Assembly (NCBI GenBank): GCA_027451445.1 | Contig: DAIDJG010000321.1 | Span: forward strand, 1-33,775 | Direction of reading: 5' to 3' | DNA: 33,775 nucleotides | Source of the DNA: Singulisphaera sp. | GTDB taxonomy: Bacteria > Planctomycetota > Planctomycetia > Isosphaerales > Isosphaeraceae | Shown: positions 26,024-33,662 of the stretch, piece by piece | Layout of the letters: the number at the start of each line of letters is the position of its first letter | How positions within the stretch are numbered: position 1 is the stretch's first letter | The notes under the pieces: model-generated | Seen by the model: only the letters and a program-made list of their open reading frames with translations | Database searches by the model: none | Told to the model about the DNA's origin: nothing | Translations under genes and position numbers: made by a program

Positions 26024-26785
26024 TTACGCTGGCAGAATGGCGACGACCCGGGCCGGGCCGGCGCTTCCTCCTTTAACCTTCAGAGGGAAGCAGGCTACCG
26101 TAAAGCCGGACGGCGGCAGCGCACCGAGGTTGACCAGCCGCTCGATCTGCGAGTACGGCAAGTCGCACTGGTGGGCCGCCCAGAAGATGCCCGGCTGCCG
26201 CTGTGCGAGCGCCTCCATGGCCTGGCGGTCGAGCGGCCCATCCCAACCCCAGGCGTCGATGCCCATGACCCGCACGCCTCGCTCGAAGAGCCAGCGGGTC
26301 GCATCAGGGCTGACGGCTGGTCCTCGCAGCACGTAATCCGGCCGCCCGTAGAAGGCGTCCCGGCCAGTTCGCAGCAGCACGATGTCCAGCGGCTTGAGCG
26401 GATAGTTCACAGCCGCCAGTGCAGCCTCCACGTCGCCGGCCTCGACCCGCTCGCCGTCGGCCTGGTGGGTCATGTTGAGGACCACTCCGTCGCGAAAGAA
26501 CCATTCCAGCGGGAGTTCGTCGATGGTGGCGGATCGCCGGCCCTGGATCTCGCTGTTGTAGTGCCAGGGGGCATCGACGTGCGTCACGCTGTGCGTGCCC
26601 AGCTTCGTGAACTCCTCGACCGCCCAACCCTCGCCGTGCCGCAGCAGATCGGGCGGGACACCGAGCATGGCCTGAACCTGAGCTGCACCCTCGGCGTGCG
26701 CGGTATACCGGATCTCGACCCGCTCAAACGGAGCGGCATCGGGCGCACTTGGGGCGATTGGAGCCGAGAGGTCGATGATCCGCAT
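26024..26785 (-). CDS. Cyclase-family hydrolase (KynB-like)
   Basis: A 253-residue metal-dependent hydrolase of the cyclase superfamily, which includes bacterial kynurenine formamidase and isatin hydrolase. The metal-binding motif is complete: His65, His69, Asp71 and His75 in THSVTHVDAPWHY. Downstream GIDAWGWDG and the ending region HQCDLPYSQIERLVNL-GALPPSGF match the family's second half, where a conserved Glu/His pair assists catalysis. Members cleave amides or lactam rings of small aromatic or hydroxylated substrates; no tryptophan-catabolism gene is nearby, so the substrate is unknown. The ATG has GAGGAG about 7 bases upstream. There is no signal peptide. A single gene, with a repeat element immediately upstream. 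Confidence 0.87.
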   Translation of the reverse strand: MRIIDLSAPIAPSAPDAAPFERVEIRYTAHAEGAAQVQAMLGVPPDLLRHGEGWAVEEFTKLGTHSVTHVDAPWHYNSEIQGRRSATIDELPLEWFFRDGVVLNMTHQADGERVEAGDVEAALAAVNYPLKPLDIVLLRTGRDAFYGRPDYVLRGPAVSPDATRWLFERGVRVMGIDAWGWDGPLDRQAMEALAQRQPGIFWAAHQCDLPYSQIERLVNLGALPPSGFTVACFPLKVKGGSAGPARVVAILPA

Positions 26786-27274
26786 TGGGGCTCCTCATTG
26801 CACTTCCAGTGAGTCTCGCCACACGAGGTGGAATTTCTCCAGCTCTTTGCCCCGGATGGGGCAATTGACAATAGCCCAGCGTTTTAACGCTGGGTCTCAC
26901 GAGTGTCGACCTCTCGTCTTTGTTTTTCTTTTCGCCCCAGCGGGGCGGCTCGGATTGCCACCCAGCCGATGCCAAGGCTCGATCGGGGCCGTCCCTCCGG
27001 GACTTATGAGGATTTAATAGTTTGCTCAATCCCAGCGTTAAAACGCTGGGCTATTGTCAATTGCCCCATCCGGGGCAAAGAATGCGACTGGTCCCGTGAC
27101 GTATGACTGTCTCGCCAAGTCGTGCCGAAACCGAGAACTGGTTCCCGGTCTGTCCCGAAGCCGGGTGGTCGGAGATTCCCCTCCCCCGACCCCCGCCGCG
27201 TCATGCGGCTGGTGAAGGAGGTCGTTGGCTAGCCCATCTCAAACAAAAGTCGCGTGGTCACAGAAGCCGCGTGG
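26786..27274. other. 489-base intergenic region with a palindromic element
   Basis: Nearly half is the element at 26845-27080. The remainder, 27081-27274, contains no recognisable gene; CCCCTCCCCCGACCCCCGCC near 27180 is a pyrimidine-rich run. The gene ending at 27275 points into this region and the cyclase gene points away from it. Confidence 0.5.
26845..27080. mobile_element. MITE-like element with perfect 50-base inverted repeats
   Basis: Positions 26845-26894 and 27031-27080 are exact inverse complements over all 50 bases. Each arm has two internal hairpins: GCCCCGGATGGGGC and CCCAGCGTTTTAACGCTGGG. The 136-base centre has a third GCCCC/GGGGC pair (GCCCCAGCGGGGC, about 26935-26947) but no transposase. 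The arms have not diverged at all, which suggests a recent insertion or ongoing gene conversion. The ends differ from the other two repeat types in this window. Confidence 0.82.
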
Positions 27275-28045
27275 TCACCCGGCGATGAGCGACTCGACAC
27301 GGTCGAGGGCGATCTCGATCGTGTCGTGGATTTCGACGTTGACGCCGAAGGGGTTCTGCTCGGCGTGCTCGATCAGTCCGGCGACGGCGCTGGAGTTGAA
27401 GTGCTCGCGGTAGCGCTTGACGCATGCGCGGGCGTCGTCGAGTTTCGGCTCGGTCGGTTGGAGTGCGGCCAGGAGTTGGCCGTCGAAGCCACTCATGATC
27501 TTGTCCAGCGACTTGGCGGCCTCCGCGGCGCCGGGCACCTTCTCGCGGCGAACGACCGACTGCAGCATCTTGACCTGCTTGCTGACCTCGGCGAGCACCG
27601 GGGCCCAGGTCCGGTTCGCATCGGTGACCCGAAAGTATTCTTCTTGCCGCCAGGCCTCCTGGCTCTCGTCCGGCTCCTCCTCCTTGTCCCAATCTGGGTT
27701 GAAGTCGTTGACCTCCGCCTTGAGCGAAACACCCACGTCCTTCATCGCGATCCGGATCAGTTTGGCCAACGTCGTCGGGCCTTTCTTCGGGTCGCGCAAG
27801 TAGAACCCGAGCGCTGCTGATCCGCCCGCTGCGAGGCGGCAGATGCCGAGGTAGACCTTGCCGATGTCGACCGTTTTCTCCGCCTTCTTCCATGCCGCCT
27901 CGACCGCGGGCCGGTTGAGCTTTGACTTGTGCAGGAGCAGCAGCGTCTCGTCCCCTCCTTTCCCAACGGCGAACCCAAAAAATCGCTTGTCCGACTTCGC
28001 AGCCGTGAGCTGCTTCTTCAATTCCGCGTCTTGCTGCGCGCCCAT
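27275..28045 (-). CDS. Uncharacterised protein, possible secreted-system component
   Basis: A 256-residue protein I cannot assign. The N-terminal domain (about 15-115; KRFFGFAVGKGGDETLLLLHKSKL, then ATL/TTLAKLIRIAMKDVGVSLKAE) has alternating strands and two lysine-rich helices. It resembles a domain that I recall recurring in large lysine-rich bacterial proteins near polymorphic toxin loci; this is memory, not a search. The middle (about 120-140) is acidic and Trp-rich, and the C-terminal half is helical (VSKQVKMLQSVVRREK, KSLDKIMSGFDGQLLAAL). There is no signal peptide or membrane helix. GGAGGAGG before the ATG is a strong ribosome site. It lies 366 bases downstream of the 594-residue protein on the same strand and probably works with it. 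Confidence 0.7.
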   Translation of the reverse strand: MGAQQDAELKKQLTAAKSDKRFFGFAVGKGGDETLLLLHKSKLNRPAVEAAWKKAEKTVDIGKVYLGICRLAAGGSAALGFYLRDPKKGPTTLAKLIRIAMKDVGVSLKAEVNDFNPDWDKEEEPDESQEAWRQEEYFRVTDANRTWAPVLAEVSKQVKMLQSVVRREKVPGAAEAAKSLDKIMSGFDGQLLAALQPTEPKLDDARACVKRYREHFNSSAVAGLIEHAEQNPFGVNVEIHDTIEIALDRVESLIAG

Positions 28046-28411
28046 GGGCCTCCTCCGATTCGGTTTCGCAGCGCCCTCGCAGGGTGTCGTTGCGATCGTT
28101 ATTGGTCAATTGTCCGGTCGTTGGAATTGCCGCCAGCCTTGTCGATAGCCAGCCTCAAACCGCGGCCGCGGCGGACAGAAGAACGAGGACGTCCTCGACG
28201 TTTTCCTGGGAGTCCTCGTTGTTGCCGGAATCGTCCTCGCCCGTGTCGGACAGGGACGACGACTCATTGTTTTCGCGGGACACGCGGCAAAGCGTGGCTG
28301 CGATACGCCACCGCCCTTCTAATGCGAGTCGGGCAAGCAGACAGAATCCTCGGAGTTTTCCTGCACGTTGACGTTCAAGCGCACGGTGGACTGAGGCGGC
28401 ATCGAGTTGCT
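28046..28411. other. 366-base gap with possible small acidic ORFs
   Basis: Between two same-strand genes. On the minus strand there are short open stretches: 28319-28402 (ATG, 27 codons, MPPQSTVRLNVNVQENSEDS...) and 28155-28283 (GTG, 42 codons, rich in Asn, Asp, Glu and Ser, ending VLVLLSAAAAV). The frame of the second stays open back past the stop of the 594-residue gene but has no usual start there. Neither has a good ribosome site. They may be one frameshifted small gene or chance; I do not annotate them as coding. Confidence 0.3.
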
Positions 28412-30196
28412 CTAATACCCCACGTAGGGACCTTCCGAGTCGTCACCCTGGAGCGTGGTCTGCGAGCTTCCGGAGGACGACACGCTCTGGAGTCGCTCGC
28501 GGATGAGTTTTGCGAGCGCGGTGGTGTTGAGCTTCTTGCGCGCGAACTGCGCCTTTTCCGCCAGGGTCAACACGGCAATTTCGTGGTCCTGGTAACCCTT
28601 CGACTTCAGATTATCGTCGCCACCCCACGCCTTGTACTCCTCGCCGTCGCGATAGTTTCCCGTCCGTTTGGCGCTTGTGGGATCGAGCTGGCCGCGCGCG
28701 ATCGCGACGCGGGTCTCGAGGTCGAAGTAGTCGGGGTCCAGTCCCAGCTCCTTCAGCTTGGCGTCGCCGCCGTGCTTGCTGTACTCGGATTCGAGTTCCC
28801 GTTCCTGTTTCTCTCGGATCTTTCTGGCTTTATCCTCCGCGGCGCCTTGGTTCAGTTGGTTGTGAGCTCGGATGGCTTTGACGTTCCCCTCGGAGTCGAG
28901 GAACGTCTGGCGCGTGGTGGTGACCTTCGACTGCTTGCTCACGATGTGAATAATGCCGCCGAGATTGTTCACGGTGTTGGTGAAGTCATGGGGGCTCATA
29001 TTGAGACCCAACTTCTTGTTCACCAGCTCGGCAATCTTTTGGGCGTCGCCCTTGACGAGCTTGAACTCCTGCTCGGTGAGCCCCTCCGAAACGGAGACGC
29101 GAGCCTCCTTGTTCTTGATACTGAAGCCCTTCTTGAAGAGCTTGGCCTGGAGCTGGTTCCGGAGCTTGACATGGGTCTCGTATTCCGCTCCGAGATCGCC
29201 CTGGCGCTCGAACTTGGCGATCTTGCGCTCCAGGTCGTTGATCTGTTGCGCCAGTTTGACTTCCTCTGCGTGCTTCTGCTGGGTCTCCTCGTCGTCGCCG
29301 AGCGGATTTCCGTCTGGGTCCAGCAAGGTACGGTCGACAAGCGCGTCCTTGTCTTCAAGATGGTTGACCATCTTCTTGACGACCTGAGCATCCGGCTTGT
29401 AGTGGCCGCTGACGTTGTCGATCTCGCGGATATGGCCGCCCTCGGTCTGCACGTTCCCCGCCCCGCCCACCTTGCCGCCGGCCAGCGGGGTGCTGTGGTG
29501 CTGAATGATGCGCTGCACGACCTGACCGTGAGCCAAGATCAGGCCGGGGAGGACGCTCTCCTTGCCGGTCTCACCATGTCCTTGCAGCTTCTCGACGTGG
29601 CCGTCCGCAAAGACCCAGTCCACGCTCGCGGTGTCGAACAGATGGATCTCGCCGCTCTTGGAATCGATGACATACCCGTGCTTCTTGTCGTCGACGGGCT
29701 TCCCATCGATATCGACCAGTTTCCCGAGGTTTCCGACCTTGGCCTGACTCCGCTGCTGTTCCTCGGGCGTTTTCTCGTAGCGTGTGACGTACGAGGTGTC
29801 TTCGGGCTGTGCGTTGAACCCGGACTCAGCGCGCCAGCCGACTTTCTTGTCCTCGTCCTTGTATTCGGCTCCGAGCCCGATCTCGGAAAGGCCCTGGCCC
29901 GACTTCTTTGCGATCGCGTCTTTCACCAACCAGCCGACGCGCTTCAATTGATCGACTGCCGCGACGAACTTGCCGTGCCCTGCGGCCGTCGTGGCTTTCT
30001 CGTACTCTTCCTGGATCTTGGGCCCGACGTCCTTGTCTTTCAAGACATTCTTCAGCCCCGCGCGCACCTTCACGTTGAGCGTTTCGTACTGCTTCTCGGC
30101 TTTCGCCTCTTCCTCCTCAACAACGGCTTTCTTGTCGACCTTCGCGCCGCCCGCAACTTCGATCACCGCGGCAATCCAGTCCTCTTTGCTCTTCAT
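28412..30196 (-). CDS. Uncharacterised lysine-rich protein with an HSSxLAG/SGHYxP domain
   Basis: A 594-residue protein with no full-length family I recognise. A charged helical N-terminus (20-100) is followed by a globular segment (about 170-290). There HHSTPLAGGKVGGAG (233-247) and IDNVSGHYKPDA (259-270) fit the pattern HSS-x-LAG ... I-x-x-x-SGHY-x-P, which I know from bacterial polymorphic-toxin-like proteins and from plant IQM proteins. Then comes a coiled coil (about 303-355) and a long charged C-terminus (360-594) that could be an effector or a scaffold. There is no signal peptide, so it would need a specialised secretion route if exported. GGAGG lies 9 bases before the ATG. It is followed on the same strand by the 256-residue protein. 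Function inferred only loosely. Confidence 0.7.
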   Translation of the reverse strand: MKSKEDWIAAVIEVAGGAKVDKKAVVEEEEAKAEKQYETLNVKVRAGLKNVLKDKDVGPKIQEEYEKATTAAGHGKFVAAVDQLKRVGWLVKDAIAKKSGQGLSEIGLGAEYKDEDKKVGWRAESGFNAQPEDTSYVTRYEKTPEEQQRSQAKVGNLGKLVDIDGKPVDDKKHGYVIDSKSGEIHLFDTASVDWVFADGHVEKLQGHGETGKESVLPGLILAHGQVVQRIIQHHSTPLAGGKVGGAGNVQTEGGHIREIDNVSGHYKPDAQVVKKMVNHLEDKDALVDRTLLDPDGNPLGDDEETQQKHAEEVKLAQQINDLERKIAKFERQGDLGAEYETHVKLRNQLQAKLFKKGFSIKNKEARVSVSEGLTEQEFKLVKGDAQKIAELVNKKLGLNMSPHDFTNTVNNLGGIIHIVSKQSKVTTTRQTFLDSEGNVKAIRAHNQLNQGAAEDKARKIREKQERELESEYSKHGGDAKLKELGLDPDYFDLETRVAIARGQLDPTSAKRTGNYRDGEEYKAWGGDDNLKSKGYQDHEIAVLTLAEKAQFARKKLNTTALAKLIRERLQSVSSSGSSQTTLQGDDSEGPYVGY

Positions 30197-30500
30197 CGGG
30201 CCGTACCTCCGTAACAGGGACTTCAGACCCCTCGACCCTCGAGTGCCGGCTTACTCGCGTCCACCGCAAGCGTTCCTAATTGAACCACCCACGACCAGCC
30301 AAATCAAGCAGCCGAACCTGTGAGACATCCGCGCCAAACTTCAAGGCAATGACGGTCTCGTCGCGTGTTTGTGACGGCGAGGCACGTTCGCAATAAGGCT
30401 GTGAGGCGAGTGGCGGAAGTCGCGGCTCAGTTGGGTATCCGATGGAGCGCTGGTCTGGCATAGTGAGTGACGGACGATCCGAGTCCGGGGAGGGACGCTG
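30197..30500. other. 304-base divergent intergenic region
   Basis: Between the divergently transcribed 594-residue gene and the pRiA4b ORF-3-like gene, so it should hold both promoters. GGAGG (minus strand, near 30210) and GGGAGGG (plus strand, near 30489) are their ribosome sites. No promoter boxes or repeats were convincing. Confidence 0.4.
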
Positions 30501-31028
30501 ATGGCAAGGCCAAAGAAGCAAGCGGTCAAACTCGACGAGCCCACCGACCAGAGCAGCGTGCGACTCTACACGCTGGACGTCTTCCTGATCGGCGGCCCGG
30601 TCACTGAGAAATTCCACAAGCAGAACCCGGTCGTCTCCCGCATCATCCAGATCCGGGGCGATCAGACCCTCGCTGACTTGCACAACGCCATCTTCGATGC
30701 CTTCGCCCGCTGGGACGAGCACCTGTACGAATTCCAGTTCGGCAAGGGACCGATGGACCCCAAGGCGAAGCGGTACGTCCTGCCAGATCCATACGGGATG
30801 GATATGGGAGAGAAGAACCCGCCTTCCGGTCGGGTCGATGAGGCCCGCATCGACTCGCTTGGGCTGAAGGTCGGTCAGAGCTTCGGCTACTGGTTCGACT
30901 TCGGTGACGACTGGTGGCACCAGATAAATGTCGAAACGATTGATGAGAAGGTTCCCCGAGGCAAGTTCCCCAAGGTGACGAAACGAGTCGGCAAGAGCCC
31001 TCCCCAGTATGCCGACGAGGACGAGTAA
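30501..31028 (+). CDS. Plasmid pRiA4b ORF-3-like protein
   Basis: A 175-residue protein of the PRiA4_ORF3 family, first noted on an Agrobacterium rhizogenes plasmid and also as a passenger in IS1096-type elements. The hallmarks are a first strand YTLDVFLIGG (23-32), the helix LADLHNAIFDAFARWDEHLYEF (58-79) and YWFDFGDDWWH (130-140), where the F-x-Y-x-F/Y-D-x-G-D-x-W core is the family signature. Function is unknown; no catalytic residues are established. GGGAGGG lies about 7 bases before the ATG. In mobile elements the gene sits beside a transposase, but none is here. Its presence fits an accessory region assembled by gene transfer. It has no clear operon partner. Confidence 0.88.
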   Translation: MARPKKQAVKLDEPTDQSSVRLYTLDVFLIGGPVTEKFHKQNPVVSRIIQIRGDQTLADLHNAIFDAFARWDEHLYEFQFGKGPMDPKAKRYVLPDPYGMDMGEKNPPSGRVDEARIDSLGLKVGQSFGYWFDFGDDWWHQINVETIDEKVPRGKFPKVTKRVGKSPPQYADEDE

Positions 31029-31421
31029 CGGACATTCCTTGCAATCGGGCGAAATCGAAATCCATCACATTTCGTCTGAGAGGAAACACAGGCCGCGCAC
31101 TTTCTCCGGGAGGCTTACGGGTTCTGGTAAAATGCAAGGACCCTGATTCCTGTGCCCGTGGCCGTATGTCTTTTCCGAGACTCGGTAGAGTTCTCAGATT
31201 TCGTGCATGTCCTTCTTTCGATCGGTACAGACAGCTTTCGGGGGGAACTTTGGCGGGGCATGCCTCTAGGCCTGCCGGGCTGGGATGTGGGGACATACCC
31301 GATCAAGCCCAGCGAGAACAGAGACGCCTCCTTGGCCGAGGCGTAGCTGATCAAGCGGGAATGGCGGGCGTGGAGCTGAGCGAGGCAAATGTGTTTTGCC
31401 GAGGATGTGGAGATCGCCACG
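31029..31421. other. 393-base intergenic region
   Basis: No supported gene. Short open frames on both strands lack ribosome sites and recognisable sequence. GCCTCCTTGGCCGAGGC (about 31325-31341) is a short hairpin. The promoter of the next gene should be here but was not identified. Confidence 0.4.
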
Positions 31422-31754
31422 ATGTCGAACGATTACTTAGTGAATGCCGCCTTGGAACACCAGGATCTGATCTTCAGAGCGTACGAGCTCCACGAGAAAG
31501 GGAGGCCAATCGTTCTCTTCGACATCGAGGAACAACGAATTTATGTTTATCCCTATAAAGAGTTTAAGGAAGATTTGACCCCCAGGAACCAAGTCTCGTT
31601 GCAGGACCAGTACGAGAAGGCACTCTCGGAGGACGAGATCGTCGTGTTCGTTCGGGACAACGTGGAACGGAAGCTGGTATCCTTCTCATTAGCGCGCGAG
31701 CGAGGCGATACGAGGGGGAGTCGAGCACGGAAAAAGAAAAGGCGACGGAGGTAG
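31422..31754 (+). CDS. Small basic hypothetical protein
   Basis: A protein of about 110 residues starting MSNDYLVNAALEHQDLI. Residues 1-85 look like a compact alpha/beta domain: a helix (LIFRAYELHEKGRPIVLFDI), a short strand pair (EEQRIYVYPYKEF) and a helix-strand ending in DEIVVFVRDNVERKLVSFSL. The last 15 residues are strongly basic (RGSRARKKKRRRR) and could bind nucleic acid. An ATG 11 codons upstream is an alternative start with GAGG very close; the inner ATG has GGAG about 10 bases before it. I know of no family for it. It precedes the toxin-module-like gene by 237 bases on the same strand. Confidence 0.55.
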   Translation: MSNDYLVNAALEHQDLIFRAYELHEKGRPIVLFDIEEQRIYVYPYKEFKEDLTPRNQVSLQDQYEKALSEDEIVVFVRDNVERKLVSFSLARERGDTRGSRARKKKRRRR

Positions 31755-31991
31755 TGAGCTGGTAGCGCTTGGAGATACTGGCCATGCCGGAAACCCGGAG
31801 CGTTTGAAGATAGTAGACAAACTCACCGCGTTTGAGCAAAGGATCTGAAGGACATGGAGCGATGCCGTCCGCGCAGATGACCACGATTTCTTGCGCGAAC
31901 GGTGTTCCGCATCGCGTTCCGAGCCGTTGACAAACATTACGCCGGCGTAATAATTAGACCTGGTCTCTCGAACCAGGGTCGAGTGTACGCG

Positions 31992-32354
31992 ATGACCGAA
32001 CCACTGCATCTCAGTCGGCGCGAGCGGATTGAAGAGTTTTTCCGACGGCTTGCTGGGGCTCCGCGAGCCGCCGACCATGACGAGGCGATGCAGCAGGTGA
32101 CCGATATCCTCAATCGGGTTGAGGACGAAATGACCTCGATCCCTTATGACCCCACGTTCCCGTTGAACGACGGGCGGATGTACCCTCCCCAGCCTGACAG
32201 CAAGAAGGCGGTAAGCGGGCGTCCCGACGTGAATCGCTATCGAAGTCGCGGTCATAGCACGCTAATCGGTGACAAAGGGGCGATCCAGATCATCGACCAC
32301 GGGTCCAATACAATTGTTTTCAACAAGCCGGGGGCTGGCGGTCAGGTCATCTGA
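31992..32354 (+). CDS. Toxin-module-like protein (RHS/polymorphic toxin C-terminal type)
   Basis: A 120-residue protein. The N-terminal helix (SRRERIEEFFRRLAG) and the following helix (DEAMQQVTDILNRVEDEM) lead into DGRMYPPQPDSKKAV and the C-terminal segment GRPDVNRYRSRGHSTLIGDKGAIQI plus VFNKPGAGG. That succession is one I recall from the C-termini of RHS and other polymorphic toxins, here detached from any large carrier. No catalytic residues can be named; His at RGHST is the best candidate. The ATG at 31992 was chosen because the recognisable region begins there; an earlier GTG at 31902 extends it without adding conserved sequence. Fourteen bases separate its stop from the HTH gene, so the two form an operon. 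It may be the orphan toxin (or an immunity remnant) of a module. Confidence 0.6.
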   Translation: MTEPLHLSRRERIEEFFRRLAGAPRAADHDEAMQQVTDILNRVEDEMTSIPYDPTFPLNDGRMYPPQPDSKKAVSGRPDVNRYRSRGHSTLIGDKGAIQIIDHGSNTIVFNKPGAGGQVI

Positions 32355-32368
32355 AGCGGAGTTTGCCA

Positions 32369-32899
32369 ATGAATTCCATCGAGGAACTTCGTGATGCTCT
32401 TGTGAAGCGGTTTCCTGACGTTCGAATGGAGATCGATGCCCCTGCAGAAGAGACAGGTCTCTGGCAGCTCGATGTCCGGCCACCAGGGAGAACGCCCTGG
32501 ATCGTGGCTGAATGGAAGTCTGACCTCGGTTTCGGCATTTCGACGCCGGGCGCGGACGATTATGGATTGAAACCCGACGAAGTCTACCCCAGCGTGAAAG
32601 CGGCCTACGACCGTGTGGTCCGGCTGATTCTCTCCGGTGGACAGACTGAACCTCCCGAAGCGGTGCGACTCGCCGAACTGAGGCAGCTCCGCAAGCTTTC
32701 TCAATCTGAAGTCGCGCATCGTGCGGGAATCAAGCAGGCCGCGATCGCGAGAATCGAAGGACGGGGGGACATCCTGCTGAGCACGCTCCGCCGTGTCGTC
32801 TCCGCAATGGGAGGTCGGCTCTCGATTCGGGTGGAATTCGCAGACGGCACGGAAAGAGAGCTGGGCGACTGGAATATTCCAGCCACGCCCCAAACTTGA
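32369..32899 (+). CDS. XRE-family HTH protein, antitoxin/immunity-like
   Basis: A 176-residue protein with two parts. Residues 1-90 form an alpha/beta domain with W-rich strands (GLWQLDVRPPGRTPWIVAEW) and YGLKPDEVYPSVKAAYDRVVRLI. Residues 100-155 are an XRE/HigA-type helix-turn-helix (LRQLRKLSQSEVAHRAGIKQAAIARIEGR), followed by a short strand pair ending in FADGTEREL. HTH proteins with this tail (SIRVEFADG...) commonly act as antitoxins or autoregulators. The ATG at 32369 is preferred over a TTG two codons earlier; GGAG lies 8 bases before. It follows the toxin-module-like gene by 14 bases. It might neutralise that protein and repress the operon; this pairing is inference. Confidence 0.8.
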   Translation: MNSIEELRDALVKRFPDVRMEIDAPAEETGLWQLDVRPPGRTPWIVAEWKSDLGFGISTPGADDYGLKPDEVYPSVKAAYDRVVRLILSGGQTEPPEAVRLAELRQLRKLSQSEVAHRAGIKQAAIARIEGRGDILLSTLRRVVSAMGGRLSIRVEFADGTERELGDWNIPATPQT

Positions 32900-33000
32900 A
32901 GCGGTTAACGAGATTGGGGGATGCACGGTGGCAGGCTGGGAGGCGAACGGGCATGCCGCTCCAGATGCCATCCGCGTTTGATAAAGAAAAGAGAATTTAG

Positions 33001-33081
33001 CCACTGATGAAACACTGATGAAACACGGACTTCTGATTCAGAGGGTTCCTTATCCGTGTTTCATCCGTGTTTCATCAGTGG
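33001..33081. repeat. Long hairpin between convergent genes
   Basis: Two 29-base arms, 33001-33029 and 33053-33081, are inverse complements with a single mismatch, around a 23-base loop. Each arm contains two tandem units like TGATGAAACAC / GATGAAACACGGA. It lies between the HTH gene and the reverse transcriptase remnant, which converge here, and could end transcription from both sides. The ATGAAACACGGA unit is also a known dispersed intergenic repeat type by my recollection. Confidence 0.75.
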
Positions 33082-33116
33082 CCGCACAGAATCTGGAATC
33101 CATCTTTCGTTCCCGC

Positions 33117-33662
33117 TCAGACCGCCGGGCTGCCATCCAGACGGGTGAGATCAGCGAGGTATTTCTCGCCCTCAGTAGGGTTCGTCATGAAAACATAAGC
33201 GGCCCATCCGAGGAGGGTTGAGAGCGATTCGCCTTCGTGCGCGGGCTTGCCCTGGAGCCGGTTGTGGATGGCCGCCCTGAGGCGACGGCGGAAGTTGCGA
33301 GGAGCGCGGGGAGGGCTGTCGCCGTTGACCACGAGGCCGGTGATCCGCTGCCGGCCGCCGGGGCGAGAGACGGTTGTCTTGTCGGGGTGGAGCTCGAAAC
33401 CTTCGTTCTCGACGATCCGGCGAATCGATCCCAGCAGCGTGCCCACCCGCGGCGGACCATTGTGTCCGGCGGGGAGGCTGAAGGTGAGGTCGTCGGCGTA
33501 GCGGGTGTAGCGCCAGTTGAGCTTACGGGCAAGGCCGGCGAGTCGGCGGTCGAGCCGAAGACCCAGGGTGTTCGTCAATGCGGGGCTCGTCGGCGCCCCC
33601 TGGGGAAGGCAGCGCGGGCCGAGGGCCACGTAAAGTGGGACCGATCGTGAAATCGGAGCCAT
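33117..33662 (-). pseudogene. 5'-truncated retron-type reverse transcriptase
   Basis: The C-terminal 181 residues of a bacterial reverse transcriptase. LPQGAPTSPALTN (19-31) is motif 4, YTRYADDLTFS (52-62) is the catalytic YADD motif 5, and RQRITGLVVN (104-113) with HNRL after it matches the retron-type motif 7 region. The QGAPTSP and ADDLTFS forms point to retron/DRT-like enzymes rather than group II introns. Motifs 0-3, including the first catalytic Asp in the N-terminal part, are missing: immediately before the first ATG there is an in-frame TAA, and further in-frame stops follow to the window edge. Upstream sequence in the other frames is not reverse-transcriptase-like. It therefore looks like a remnant joined to unrelated DNA. 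The msr-msd RNA gene, if any, would lie beyond the right edge. Confidence 0.85.

Noticed and set aside
26300-26627. Minus-strand frame within the cyclase gene
   Set aside because: Different phase of the cyclase coding sequence; Arg/Ala/Gly-rich with no recognisable features.
27929-30214. 761-codon plus-strand open frame opposite the two uncharacterised proteins
   Set aside because: It runs across two minus-strand genes that each have strong GGAGG sites and globular composition; the plus-strand product is Leu/Val/Arg-rich without motifs.
33001-33081. CRISPR-like repeat array
   Set aside because: Only two unit pairs arranged as one inverted repeat, with no spacers; a hairpin rather than an array.
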